DNA from: Alisma plantago-aquatica
Lineage: Eukaryota > Streptophyta > Magnoliopsida > Alismatales > Alismataceae
Assembly: GCA_963693085.1 (NCBI GenBank)
Contig: OY856409.1
Coordinates: 1,534,751,072-1,534,815,071, forward strand
Direction: 5' to 3'
DNA: 64,000 nt
Positions 24,711 through 35,787 of this stretch are shown here, piece by piece. Below the pieces are notes generated by a model. That model was not told the DNA's origin and did not search any database. It worked only from the letters and a program-made list of their open reading frames with translations. Every line of letters begins with the position of its first letter. Within the stretch, counting starts at the first letter, position 1. Made by a program: the position numbers and the translations under genes.

Positions 24711-26489
24711 TTGACTCTGTTCTTTGAATTTTCTTGGACATCTTTTCTTCAAATGATCTTTGGCCACTAGGGGTAGGTTGAGGGAGCCTCAGACTTCACT
24801 TTGGGTCTCTTCAAGGGTAGAGGAACCCTAGGATCACTCCTTCTCTCTCTCTTCCATCAAGTGTGTCTCAAATTTAGCTTTTACTAGCAATCAATAATGG
24901 ATTTTTTTTATTGTAACGGTGAGTTGTGCCATTGTTGCATTGTGCCAGCACTTAACTTTCCCGCATTCATCTCTGTTGGCTAGAGTTTTTACACTATCAT
25001 TGCTGAAATACTGCCTATTCATTGCTTTTCAGGTTCTCTTTAATGTAGCAATGGTTGGTTGCACAGTCTCTTCATTGAAGAGAGTACATTATTCTTTGCT
25101 ATGCTCTTCATGAATAAAGGGGGTTGTTGTTGGGAATGAAGATACTAGTAATTCATTATGGTATATTTACATGCAATGTTGAGTAGATGAACTAAAATTC
25201 CATCATAGTTCTCTCTGGGGTATGACTTTGTATAGTTTATAGCTGAATTAATACATAATACCAAACTATTTGATTGTTGAATTGAAGCTTATTTTGTATC
25301 TTTCAGTGTGCTTTGCTCAAAGGACAATATGATGCCTTGTATGCTTTGAAGTTGTTGTTGATTTTTTGTGAATATCAAAGGCTTATAGAGAAACTTCTAC
25401 AACAAAGGGAGGCGACTAGAAAAGGATAATACAAGTGGTGGAATAAATATAAAAGAAAAATCAAGATACAAGAAGATGTGCATGATCATGTGGCATATAG
25501 AGTCTGCAGTGGATAGATGTAGTCATAAGAACATATTGTATACATGTGTCTTTTTCCCATGCATATTGTAAAATAGGGGCCAGGTTAATGTCCTCCCCAT
25601 GTGTACTCATTGTTCAAATATAAATAAAAGTATCATTGTTGACATTGTAAGCATAACTCAATCTTGATTAACATTCATCTATTTTCTTATTGAAAACTCC
25701 TCTATATTGGCAAGCAACTGACTGGATACATAATGTCTCTCACTACATATGTATGTATAGTACATGGTGTCTTTCAATACACACTATCTATAATTACATG
25801 TGTAGTAAGTGTTAATTTTTTCTATACATGAACTACAAATACGATTCTAACCAATGCCATCTCTCCCTACATAGTATAGGTAAAATAAAATTGTAGTCAT
25901 ACATTTGGCTACAATGGAGACTACATTTTTATGTGTAAGGACATTTTTACCTACAGTTAGGGTTACATATGAATTTGTATCCAGAGGCATAACTAACTAC
26001 AAGATTGAAAAATGTAGCCTAAACAATTAGCTACACGAGTATTAGCTATATATTATAAATGTAAGGATAATTGTAGCCAAAGATTTTGGCTACAAATTTT
26101 GGAGTTTTCGTTACAATTTTTTTTGTAGTTAAAGACTATAATTTTTGTAGTGGTCGGCAGAGTAACACAAAACCGATGCCTAAAATCGCCCGCAAAATCT
26201 GATTTTTGAGAGAAAAAAATTGGCCCCAAAGTGTCACATACAACGTCGGTTTTTTAACTTCTAATTGATGCCTATATAAGATGAAAATTTTTGCGAAAAG
26301 TTCCAATTTTGGTGTCGGTTATCCTTTGATAACTGACGCCGATAATGGTTCCCGTAAAATAATTTAGGGCAAAGATTGTCTAATTGGACGTCGGTTCTTA
26401 AAGAACAACCGACGCCGAAGAGTTAAGGTGTCGTTTGTATTTGATAACCGACACCGTTTACCAACTTAATAGACCCACAAACAACAATT

Positions 26490-27060
26490 GTTCCCCTTTC
26501 TTCTGTTTCATCATCTTCTGTTTCATCGCGAAGCCATACGCCCGCCCGCTGCTGCTCGCCACCTGATGCTGGCCATCGACGCCGCTGCTTTTCGCTCACC
26601 ACCGACGCTGCCTGTTTCTTGCTCGCCGTCGACGCCGTTGCTGCTTCTCTATGTCGTTGCCACCTTCCTCCTTTGCACTGTCTGTCGTCGGCGTTCTCTT
26701 TGCTGCCGGCTCCGCAGCTATTCCTTCCTCACCGCCGCCCAACGTTGATGTTCTCTTTACTTGCCGCCGCCCATCGCCACCTATTCCTTCCTCTCCCTGC
26801 TCACGCCTGACTGCGGCTGTTGGTTCTGGAGCTCGCCGGTCACCGCTGCACCTGCCTGCCCTACCGCTTGGAGCTCGTCGGCCACCGCTACTGGATCGCC
26901 ACGCCACTTGTGGAGCTCACCGGCTACCGCCACCACTGTTGGAGGTTCGTTGTTGTTGCTCGCCTACTTGTCCGCCACCGCTACTGAAAGGTATGCTTCC
27001 TCCAGTACTGCTCTGCCACCATTGTCTAGTTGTGCATACCTGGGAGTTATCAGGAATACC
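26490..27060 (+). other. GC-rich leader / first-exon region of element C
   Basis: A strongly GC-rich tract beginning CTTTCTTCTGTTTCATC, full of GCCGCC and CACCG runs, open in several frames with Ala/Pro/Leu-rich products. The same feature occurs reversed in element B at 33480-33890, also next to the subterminal motifs and also beginning at CTTTCTTCTGTTTCAT. Its place at the 5' side of the genes in both copies suggests a promoter/5' leader of the CACTA family rather than a host gene. Confidence 0.55.
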
Positions 27061-27358
27061 TAAATGAATGTCTAACACCTAAATTAATATCTAGTTGTGT
27101 ATTTACTTTGGATGTATATGCTGAACCTAGATTTAGAGAGGACATTCTATAGTATTTTCCTAGCACTACTACAGAAGTGCCTTTTAGTGTCGGTTGTTTA
27201 ACCCCCTTTGGCGTCGGTTTCGGAACGACGCCTATGTGGGCGCCGCTAAAAGGTTGGACACTTCAGCGTCGGTTAAAAAACCGACGCCTATTTAATATAA
27301 AGGCGTCGGTTTTTTATAAAACACCGACGCCAAAAGGGCTCGTGCCACAGAAAACGGC

Positions 27359-27426
27359 GTCATCTAGGACACTTTCTGCGTCGGTTATATACTAAAACAC
27401 CGACGCAAAAAAGTGTCCTAGATGAC
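27359..27426. repeat. Extended hairpin in element B left subterminal region
   Basis: A GCGTCGGT/ACCGACGC pair is embedded in a longer inverted repeat: GTCATCTAGGACACTTT at 27359 is answered by AAGTGTCCTAGATGAC ending at 27426. Together they give a stem of about 25 bp with a loop of about 13 nt. Confidence 0.85.
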
Positions 27427-27787
27427 TCCCATTTCCTGTAGCGCGAACACTTTTGGCGTCGGTGTTCAACAAAAAACCGACGCTGTAAGTCTGTGTTGAC
27501 GGTTATCAGTAAATAACCGACGCCTATTTCTATTTTTTTTTTATAAATCTGTTTGCAGGCCTGCTGTGGCTGGTCAGCAGGATGAGAACCTGCAGTTCAG
27601 TTTTCTGAACTGCAGGTTTACGACATCCATTGATATCAGCCTACAAACAGGCCACAAACCTGCAAAATTAACATAAAAAGATTCACACAAGTAGATACAT
27701 TCAGACATCAATTCAATTGTCACGTTCACACATATAGAATCATTCAAATACATGTTTTAACATTCAGAAACATTCATTTACAAAGTA

Positions 27788-30700
27788 TCATTCATCATCA
27801 CTATCAACATCCCAATTATATCTTACAGTTGCCACTGTTTGTACAGCTATTGCCCATTCTTCTCTTACTTCATTTAATGATTCGCACGTATATGGAGCAT
27901 GTACATTTTTTAAGCGTTTGCCTATAGTGTGGTCAGTTTTAAACACCTGCAAAGAGAATGATGTATATATATAAGTAATAATATAAAAATAAGATTGATA
28001 TATTTCATACTAACTAATGAGACTATATATAATACCTCATGTATGGTATCGATGTCCAATGCGGCATGTTTGATAATCATCTGCATAAATCGCATCACAT
28101 AGTATGCGCATGCCCAACCATTGTCTTGTGTAGCGCACTATAAATTGAAACATACAAATTAATACAACTAAGCACAATTCACATCAATAATATATACATT
28201 GGAGTCGGGGAGTCGGGAACTTACTTTTACGTTCTCCCAAGACAATGGCTGGTTCTTTTTCCTTGGGACCTTTCCTCCAGCATTTTTGAATGCATCTAAA
28301 CCCCTACATGTTAATATAACACACTAAGTTGCATAAGTAAATAGTAATGTAATAAAAGATGTTAACGGATATAAAAAATGAAATATTTCTCACCAGAATA
28401 ATGCCATTCTCAGTACGTGTCCAATTTTAGTGTTTAATGTACTTCCTGCGGGATCTAGATAATAAACAGTGAACGTCCCGGGATCAATAACTAGTAACTC
28501 CCAATGTCTACCACTAGAGGTAAAAAGTTAACAATTAATAACTCAAAATGCAAAATAATAATGGAATTTTCTTAAGTCCAAATTATAAATAAAGCAAACT
28601 TACTTGACATTGAATGGAGCTATTATTATCGTCTTCATTTGATGACCAAAAATTGTAAAAGCATCTATACAGTATTGTTGAACACTATCAGGGTCTTTAG
28701 CTACCATACTAATCAATGATGGAATCAAAAATCCCACATGATCATATGCAAATTGTTTGCAATGATCTTCGATTAAGTAGCTGCAAAACATATAGACGTA
28801 TGCATTAATATATAAGAAACTAGATCACCGGATCTTACACAAGGTATATGGATGTATAAACAAGATCTCACCTTATCCATGTCTCTATCATTGATGTATT
28901 CAACCAATCATACATAAATAGCTCAATAATATCTTGTATAAATAAAGAGCTGTCGTATGATTGACCTGCATAATCTGCATCTAAAGAAACAATTATAGGG
29001 CAAAGTATATTATGTGCCCGTAGCCAACATGCCATTCCCCTACAAGCAGGACCTAACGGGTATTGTAGGTCAGTTGGAACCCAAGTTGGTAATGCAGGAA
29101 TTGGAGGTGGAGGCCTAGGTGCTCCTGGTGTCTTCTTTTTAACCTGTATATATAATTTCAGATCAGTTGACATCATATATACACATTAACAGTCTAAATC
29201 AATGTAAATTTATCTTACAATTTCAGTCGTGTAGAGGACATCTGCTTTGGGCCACAATATGACCCCGCTTTCTGCCTCACCAAGTGTATCAATATCTGGG
29301 TGGGCATATGGCAACTCAACTTCCCTCCAATCGGGTAATACATGTATCGGGCTCACACGAATGTAGCCCTGCGGCATTGGAGTCCCATGAAACGTTGCCC
29401 CAGGAAGGGACTGGTAAGCTTGCGCCTCTGCAACAACATAGTTTTCCATTCTTAAGCGGCATGGCTTCAATGCCTACAAATTTACGTAAAGAATGTTATA
29501 CATATATACATATCATCTTGAAAACATATCATCTTGAAAAGACTAGCTACAATGTCATAAACAATACTTACAGCAGACGTGTTAGGCGATGGGTCTCCAG
29601 GATTACTTGCAGTCTGTGCACCAGGAGAAGAGTGGGTCGGCATAGGCTGATTGGAAGCCTGAGATGTCTGCCACCGCAGCAATTCTTCCTTGACCTTCTC
29701 AGCAACCACATCGTTGAGCTTCTTAGCAACTATATCCTCGACTCTCTTATTCTCCTATACATGGATAAAACAAATATTAGCTTTTTATTAATGAATTTCC
29801 TTTTGCAGTAACATTATAAAAATAGAATATATATGTTACCTCTTCTTGAGAAAGTCCCGCTCTGGGTTTGCGCTGGGATGGCCCAAAGAATGCTTTGATG
29901 CCCACACCAGCGCCGGCACCTCTAACACGTCCAGGATGCTCTGGGTTACCCAGAGCAACTGTCAATTCATCCCTTGTGCTCTGAGGGATGAACGTGCCTT
30001 GTTTTCTCTGCTCGTGCAGCTCCCGCTAATCACCATAAACAAAAATTGGTAAGTTAACACCACAAATAATCAATATTCAAATGATTGCTCTAAGAGTTGT
30101 ATTTTACCATTTTTGCAGCCGCCTCAGCAGTTTCGGGCTTCTTTATTTCACCCTTCTTGTTTTTCCTGCCAGCTATCCAGATATCATGGCGAGGGAAGGG
30201 TGTGGCCGCAGACTCCTGAGTAGTCGCAGACTCCTGAGTAGCCGCAGACTCCGCCTGTAGTCTTTGGCGAACGCTTGCATAGCCTTTTGGACCCATAGTA
30301 TGGTCATGTACATTCAGTGCACGCCTTGCTTTTTGTGCGTCACTGAGGGCCTAGTTAGTATGAACATTTATAATTAGGTTAGTAGCACTAAATGTTAATC
30401 TTGAATAGGTGAATACAATGTATATTAATTAAAATGGGAGTGACGCCTAATACCTTGAATTCTTCAGATTTTCTTGAAGCAACAAAATTGTCCCAATCTT
30501 CTTTGTCCAAGAAGTTCCATTGTTCAAGGGCTGACTTCTTCTTCTTATCACCCTGTCTTATGTATTCTCTGTTCATATTTGTCCTGTAATTCCTAAGCAT
30601 CTTTCCAGCGCGTTGCATCACACTTTTACGATGCAACATCTCATCCAATGCAAACAGATTCTGTAAAATAGAAATGTTATTAACTAGTACCAAAAATATA

Positions 30701-31253
30701 ATTGCAAATAATAGAATTTGTAATCTACAAAATAGAATTGCAAATAATAATAACTCACGCATAAATCTTTCCATATCAAGTCTTTCTTCGCCTGAGGAAC
30801 TTTATGCCAATTATCATACTTAACACCACAATGGCTTCGAGTGACAACCCCAAGATAGTTTATAAAATTATTGCGGTTCACTCCAATTGCATTCCCTCCA
30901 TTATCAAACTCCACAACCAATTTGGATCCACTGCCACTCAGCGCAAGTAACTTTTTCAACAGAGTGATACCCCTTTTCTTGTTAAGTTTTTGTTGCTGCG
31001 CATCAAGTTGCTCAATTGCTTCAGTGGGTAGCTGTGCATCATCAACCTAAAATTTGACAAAAATAAACACACCGAATTAAGCCAATATAGAAATACAGGA
31101 TATATGACATAACTAGAAGATAATGAATTTTATAGAAATACGGGATATGTTTTTAGAACTTACGTTGGTATCCTCGTCATGCTCGTCATGGACAGCATGC
31201 TCATCATGGACTTCATGCTCATCATGGACATCATTCTCATCACGGTGAGCCAT
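27788..31253 (-). CDS. CACTA element B accessory protein with Ulp1-like protease domain
   Basis: This is the same 13-exon gene as in element A, with start at 31253 (MAHRDENDVHDEHEVHDEH) and stop at 27788-27790. By eye all exons are open: the exon pieces at about 29210-29470, 28868-29147 and 28600-28791 match those of A closely, and the last acceptor is the normal GCAGG. The protease triad is visible: His in GRHWELLVID, Asp in VYYLDPAG, Gln/Cys in QDNGWACAYYVMRFM. The protein would be about 785-795 residues. In CACTA elements the second product binds subterminal motifs and assists TNP2; a protease domain in this position recurs in plants but its role is unknown. No TNP2 lies upstream; a tandem array takes its place. 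Confidence 0.78.
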
Positions 31254-31377
31254 CTGAAAATTTCATTAAAAAGGAAAACATTTAGCATTTGTATCAACTA
31301 GAATAAGGAAAACATTTAGCATTTGTATAAACATACATGTCTCTAAAATTGTGATCTTTTATCAATTAGCAATCCTT

Positions 31378-33095
31378 CAATGTACAAGTAATATAAAAAA
31401 CAATGATTGTTCACATTCTAGGCCAACAAACACATGTGATGTCATTCTTATATATAATAAATGTGTACCACCTATCCCATCCTTGAACACCTAATCTCAC
31501 TAGTAAGTGTATAATGTGTATTGGGTTTTCAAGAAAATTTCGGCAGCATTTCCCCACTGTTCTCTAAGTACATATGTACTTAGAGAACAAACGGGGAAAT
31601 GCTACCAAAATTTTTTCGAAAACTCAATACACATTATACACTTACATCCTAAGTGAGATTAGGTGTTCAAGAACAGTCCCAAACCGGGGACTATCCAAGA
31701 TTTAATCCTAATGAGTAAATCTTGGACGGGTTTCTAGGCCAACAAACACAATAATAGATATCTACAATGAAGCCGGACTCCATACAAACAGTATATAATT
31801 TAGTGATTGTTCATTCTAATTTATATCAATGTACAAGTAATATAAAAAACAATGATTGTTCACATTCTAGGCCAACAAACACATGTGATGTCATTCTTAT
31901 ATATAATAAATGTGTACCACCTATCCCATCCTTGAACACCTAATCTCACTAGTAAGTGTATAATGTGTATTGGGTTTTCAAGAAAATTTTGGCAGCATTT
32001 CCCCGCTGTTCTCTAAGTACATATGTACTTAGAGAACAAACGGGGAAATGCTACCAAAATTTTCTCGAAAACTCAATACACATTATACACTTACATCCTA
32101 AGTGAGATTAGGTGTTCAAGAACAGTCCCAAACCGGGGACTATCCAAGATTTACTCCTAATGAGTAAATCTTGGACGGGTTTCTAGGCCAACAAACACAA
32201 TAATAGATATCTACAATGAAGCCGGACTCCATACAAACAGTATATAATTTAGTGATTGTTCATTCTAATTTATATCAATGTACAAGTAATATAAAAAACA
32301 ATGATTGTTCACATTCTAGGCCAACAAACACATGTGATGTCATTCTTATATATAATAAATGTGTACCACCTATCCCATCCTTGAACACCTAATCTCACTA
32401 GTAAGTGTATAATGTGTATTGGGTTTTCAAGAAAATTTCGGCAGCATTTCCCCGCTGTTCTCTAAGTACATATGTACTTAGAGAACAAACGGGGAAATGC
32501 TACCAAAATTTTCTCGAAAACTCAATACACATTATACACTTACATCCTAAGTGAGATTAGGTGTTCAAGAACAGTCCCAAACCGGGGACTATCCAAGATT
32601 TACTCCTAATGAGTAAATCTTGGACGGGTTTCTAGGCCAACAAACACAATAATAGATATCTACAATGAAGCCGGACTCCATACAAACAGTATATAATTTA
32701 GTGATTGTTCATTCTAATTTATATCAATGTACAAGTAATATAAAAAACAATGATTGTTCACATTCTAGGCCAACAAACACATGTGATGTCATTCTTATAT
32801 ATAATAAATGTGTACCACCTATCCCATCCTTGAACACCTAATCTCACTAGTAAGTGTATAATGTGTATTGGGTTTTCAAGAAAATTTCGGCAGCATTTCC
32901 CCGCTGTTCTCTAAGTACATATGTACTTAGAGAACAAACGGGGAAATTCTACCAAAATTTTCTCGAAAACTCAATACACATTATACACTTACATCCTAAG
33001 TGAGATTAGGTGTTCAAGAACAGTCCCAAACCGGGGACTATCCAAGATTTACTCCTAATGAGTAAATCTTGGACGGGTTTCTAGGCCAACAAATA
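31378..33095. repeat. 449-bp tandem array of a fold-back (MITE-like) unit, about 3.8 copies
   Basis: Units start at 31378, 31827, 32276 and 32725, exactly 449 bp apart; the last is cut at about 33095. Copies are nearly identical, so amplification is recent. Each contains a long inverted repeat (first copy 31482-31671) from CTTGAACACCTAATCTCAC to GTGAGATTAGGTGTTCAAG, centred on GTACATATGTAC. The array starts inside what corresponds to the last codons of TNP2 in element A. Confidence 0.92.
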
Positions 33096-33479
33096 ATGTG
33101 TTGTCATTCTTATACCTAAAATCCTAGTTCTTCAAATTAGGGTGATTATTGATGTCTTTAAAAGCATGATTGGCAATTTAGGGAAAAGTTCATCATTTAA
33201 ATTCCAAGCATTCATATGTGTGCATTACAGTTCATCATTAAGCAAGAAGGGTGATTAGGATTCTCAATATACTCAACAATAAAATAACTTTTAGCAATCA
33301 GTACATTATTAAATAAACACAATCAGTAAATAACTTTTAGCAAAAAATCCACTAGACGTGTAGCCTAGACGTGCCCTGGCGCCGCCCAAGCATCTGCCCA
33401 GAGGCCTATCTAGGCAGGGCACCTGGGCTTGGGACCCTAGGCGTGCCCTGGCACCTACTTAGGCGCTGCCTGCGTGAGT

Positions 33480-33890
33480 TCTACGTTGGCGGCGGCAGAG
33501 AAAAGCAAGGCAGAGGACAAAAAAGGTGGTGAGGGTTTGTGGGTTACCTTGCACGAGGACAGCAGGAGTAAAGCTGCTTCTACCGGCGGGGGCAGAGGTG
33601 ACGACGACAGCACCGTAGCTGCTTCTACTGGCGGCGACGACTAGAGGAGAGCAGGGGCGGTGGGCAACGACCGGCGGCGACGAGCGGACAGCAGCAGTAG
33701 CAGGGGCGGCGGAGAAGAAGGGCGTCGGAGAAGAAGGACGCCGGAGATGGGGCGCCGGAGAGAAGCGCCGGAGAGCAGCAGCAGCAGAGAAGCGCCGGAA
33801 AGTCGCCGCAACAGGGAAAATCGCCGCAATAGGGTAGCAATGAAACAGAAGAAAGGGGAAGAGTCGGGCGATCGCGGGGGGTTATAAGTT
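33480..33890 (-). other. GC-rich leader / first-exon region of element B
   Basis: Counterpart of 26490-27060 in the opposite orientation; on the minus strand it begins CTTTCTTCTGTTTCATTG and becomes GC-rich with repeated GCCGCC. It lies just inside the right subterminal motifs. Probably the 5' leader of the element's transcript; the open frames here have low-complexity products. Confidence 0.5.
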
Positions 33891-33896
33891 CCCAAA

Positions 33897-34271
33897 TAGC
33901 GTCGGTTGTTTACAACCATCGACGCCTAAACAGCTTTAGCGTCGGTTGGTTGAAACAACCGACGTCCAATTGGACGATATTTTCATGGAAATTTTTGGCG
34001 GGAACCACCTTCAGCGTCGGTTAGAGAGGGATAACTGACGCTGAAAATGACACTATTTTTTTTATCGAAAAATGGATTTCGCGGGCGACTGTAAGCGTCG
34101 GTTGTTTATAAAAAAACCGACGCTTAATACAAAGCGGTACCCATGTCTGGCTGGTCTTCAAATATAGACGTCGGTTTTATTAAACAACCGACGCCTTATA
34201 TGTTAGGCGTCGGTTTTCCTTAATAACCGACGCCCAGAAAAGCGACACTGAATGCTATTTCTGTAGTAGTG
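33897..34271. repeat. Element B right subterminal motif cluster and TIR
   Basis: Several GCGTCGGTT/AACCGACGC pairs (for example about 33900-33927, 34095-34125, 34167-34197 and 34205-34232) precede the TIR. Confidence 0.85.
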
Positions 34272-34274
34272 TAG

Positions 34275-34920
34275 TATGGTGAAAGATTCTCAATTGTGTG
34301 TATCACATGGGATTCTTATCCTGAACACAATGGACTGCAATATATGCATCTAATACCTGAAATGGAAGACTAGAATGTTATAAAATCCCATCAAAGTAGG
34401 TAGAAACAACTTATATATATATATTTAAATCTTAATAATTCCATGAAGTACACATTATCTTTCTCATGAAAAGTATGTGTATAATGTGGGATTAGTTCCA
34501 TATAATGGTTCTATTTTAGTAAGCACATAGACTTAATCAACATTGCTACTTGTATGATCTTAGTGATTAAAAGACTCTTTCCTAGTCCCCTCAGTAACTA
34601 ATGTTCCCTTGAGATGAGTGTTAATTGATCTAGCTTTCTTACTTTCCTTGTAATGCCATCTTTTATGTGCTATGACCCACTAGTCACCTTTAGAGTATTA
34701 AAATGATGCAACTTGTACACTTGTTAAATTTGAATCTATAAATCCTATGAAATGATATCACCCCACAAAATCAGTAGTCACTATTATGTCTTGTACATTC
34801 TAGAATCAAGATCTAATACTCTTATGCTATTTTAACACCATGAGACCTTTTCTGCTCATTCTAGTGGATTATTATGACCTATGATGACCTAACATGAAAC
34901 CATGCTCTTAATGATATGAT
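34275..34920. other. Element C interior without recognisable gene
   Basis: AT-rich sequence directly right of element B, continuous with 27061-27160 before B inserted. No coding sequence was recognised; it may be an intron or spacer of element C. Confidence 0.4.
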
Positions 34921-34921
34921 T

Positions 34922-35556
34922 TTTTGGCCTAGAAACCCGTCCAAGATTTACTCATTAGGAGTAAATCTTGGATAGTCCCCGGTTTGGGACTGCTCTTGAA
35001 CACCTAATCTCACTTAGGATGTAAGTGTATAATGTGTATTGGGTTTTCAAGAAAATTTCAGTAGCATTTCCCTATTTGTTCTCTAAGTACATATGTACTT
35101 GGAGAACAACGGAGAAATGCTGCCAAAATTTTCTTTAAAACCCAATACACATTATACACTTACTAGTGATATTAGGTGTTCAAGAATGGGATAGGTGGTA
35201 CACATTTATTATATATAAGAATGACAGCACATGTATTTTTTGGCCTAGAAACCTGTCTAAGATTTACTCATTAGGAGTAAATCTTGGATAGTCCCCGGTT
35301 TGGGACTATTCTTGAACACCTAATCTCACTTAGGATGTAAGTTTATAATGTGTATTGGGTTTTCGAGAAAATTTCGGCCGCATTTCCCCGTTTGTTCTCT
35401 AAGTACATATGTACTTAGAGAACAACGGCGAAATGTTGCCGAAATTTTCTCGAAAACCCAATACACATTATACACTTACTAGTGAGATTAGGTGTTCAAG
35501 GATGGGATAGGTGGTATACATTTATTATATATAAGAATGACATCACATGTATTTGT
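34922..35556. repeat. Two tandem copies of the fold-back repeat, inverted relative to 31.4-33.1 kb
   Basis: Copies of about 318 bp start at about 34922 and 35240 with TTTGGCCTAGAAACC. They are the reverse complement of the hairpin part of the 449-bp units and share the GTACATATGTAC centre. They end at about 35556, immediately before the last codons of a TNP2 gene. They are more diverged from each other than the copies in element B. Confidence 0.88.
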
Positions 35557-35564
35557 TAACCGTA

Positions 35565-35651
35565 GACCCTAATATTGAAGCTAATGATGACTTATATGTG
35601 CGCGGAGATCACAATGAAGGATTGTTTATTGATAAAAGATCACAATTTTAG
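35565..35651 (+). pseudogene. TNP2 C-terminal stub of element C
   Basis: About 27 codons read EANDDLYVRGDHNEGLFIDK and end in a stop at 35649-35651. They match the C-terminus of element A's TNP2. Everything upstream is replaced by fold-back repeats. Confidence 0.8.
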
Positions 35652-35787
35652 AGGCATGCATGTTTATATTTTTTATTGAAGCTAAATGTTTGCTTTTTTA
35701 ATATCAATATCATTTTCAGATTTGATGTTTCATTATCTTATAGTTAATACAAATGCTAAATGTTTGCCTTTTTAATGACATTTTCAA

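Larger units (their letters stand above)
22960..26152. other. Non-coding tract ending in an unrelated CACTA-like terminus (element E)
   Basis: No full gene. Possible gene scraps: an exon-like block at about 23264-23362 before a GT (LREEIMTTKRALISDSYDHV), a block near 23675-23735 reading LVMNNYTGDEQDLAYN, and one near 25307-25429 reading CALLKGQYDALYALKLLLIF. A TA microsatellite lies at 23387-23450 and a CACGGCCGTGG cluster at 24290-24710. From about 25730 the sequence is rich in TGTAG/CTACA motifs and ends in TTTTTGTAGTG at 26152. Read on the minus strand that is CACTACAAAAA followed by TTTGTAGCCAAA repeats, a typical CACTA terminus of another family. Its partner terminus was not found. Captured gene pieces inside a CACTA element would explain the scraps. 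Confidence 0.5.
27164..34271 (-). mobile_element. CACTA element B, complete non-autonomous copy
   Basis: Both ends are present: CACTACTACAGAA at 27164 and its reverse complement ending CTGTAGTAGTG at 34271. The 3-bp target-site duplication tag is at 27161-27163 and 34272-34274, as expected of CACTA elements. Subterminal GCGTCGGTT motif pairs lie at 27180-27535 and 33897-34255. The 7.1-kb interior holds an apparently open accessory gene, a 449-bp tandem array and a GC-rich leader, but no TNP2 transposase. It is nested in element C. Intact ends and duplication suggest a young insertion moved by a transposase made elsewhere. Confidence 0.92.

Noticed and set aside
24503..24767. Minus-strand frames in the CACGGCCGTGG cluster as genes
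   Set aside because: They read through the repeats; a KRCPRK-like word is too short to indicate a gag or any family.
26490..27060. Long overlapping open frames in the GC-rich tract as a host gene
   Set aside because: Several frames on both strands are open because of base composition, products are Ala/Pro/Leu-rich, and the same tract occurs reversed in element B next to subterminal motifs.
31378..33095. Tandem array as a CRISPR
   Set aside because: Units are 449 bp and repeat in full without spacers, in plant DNA.
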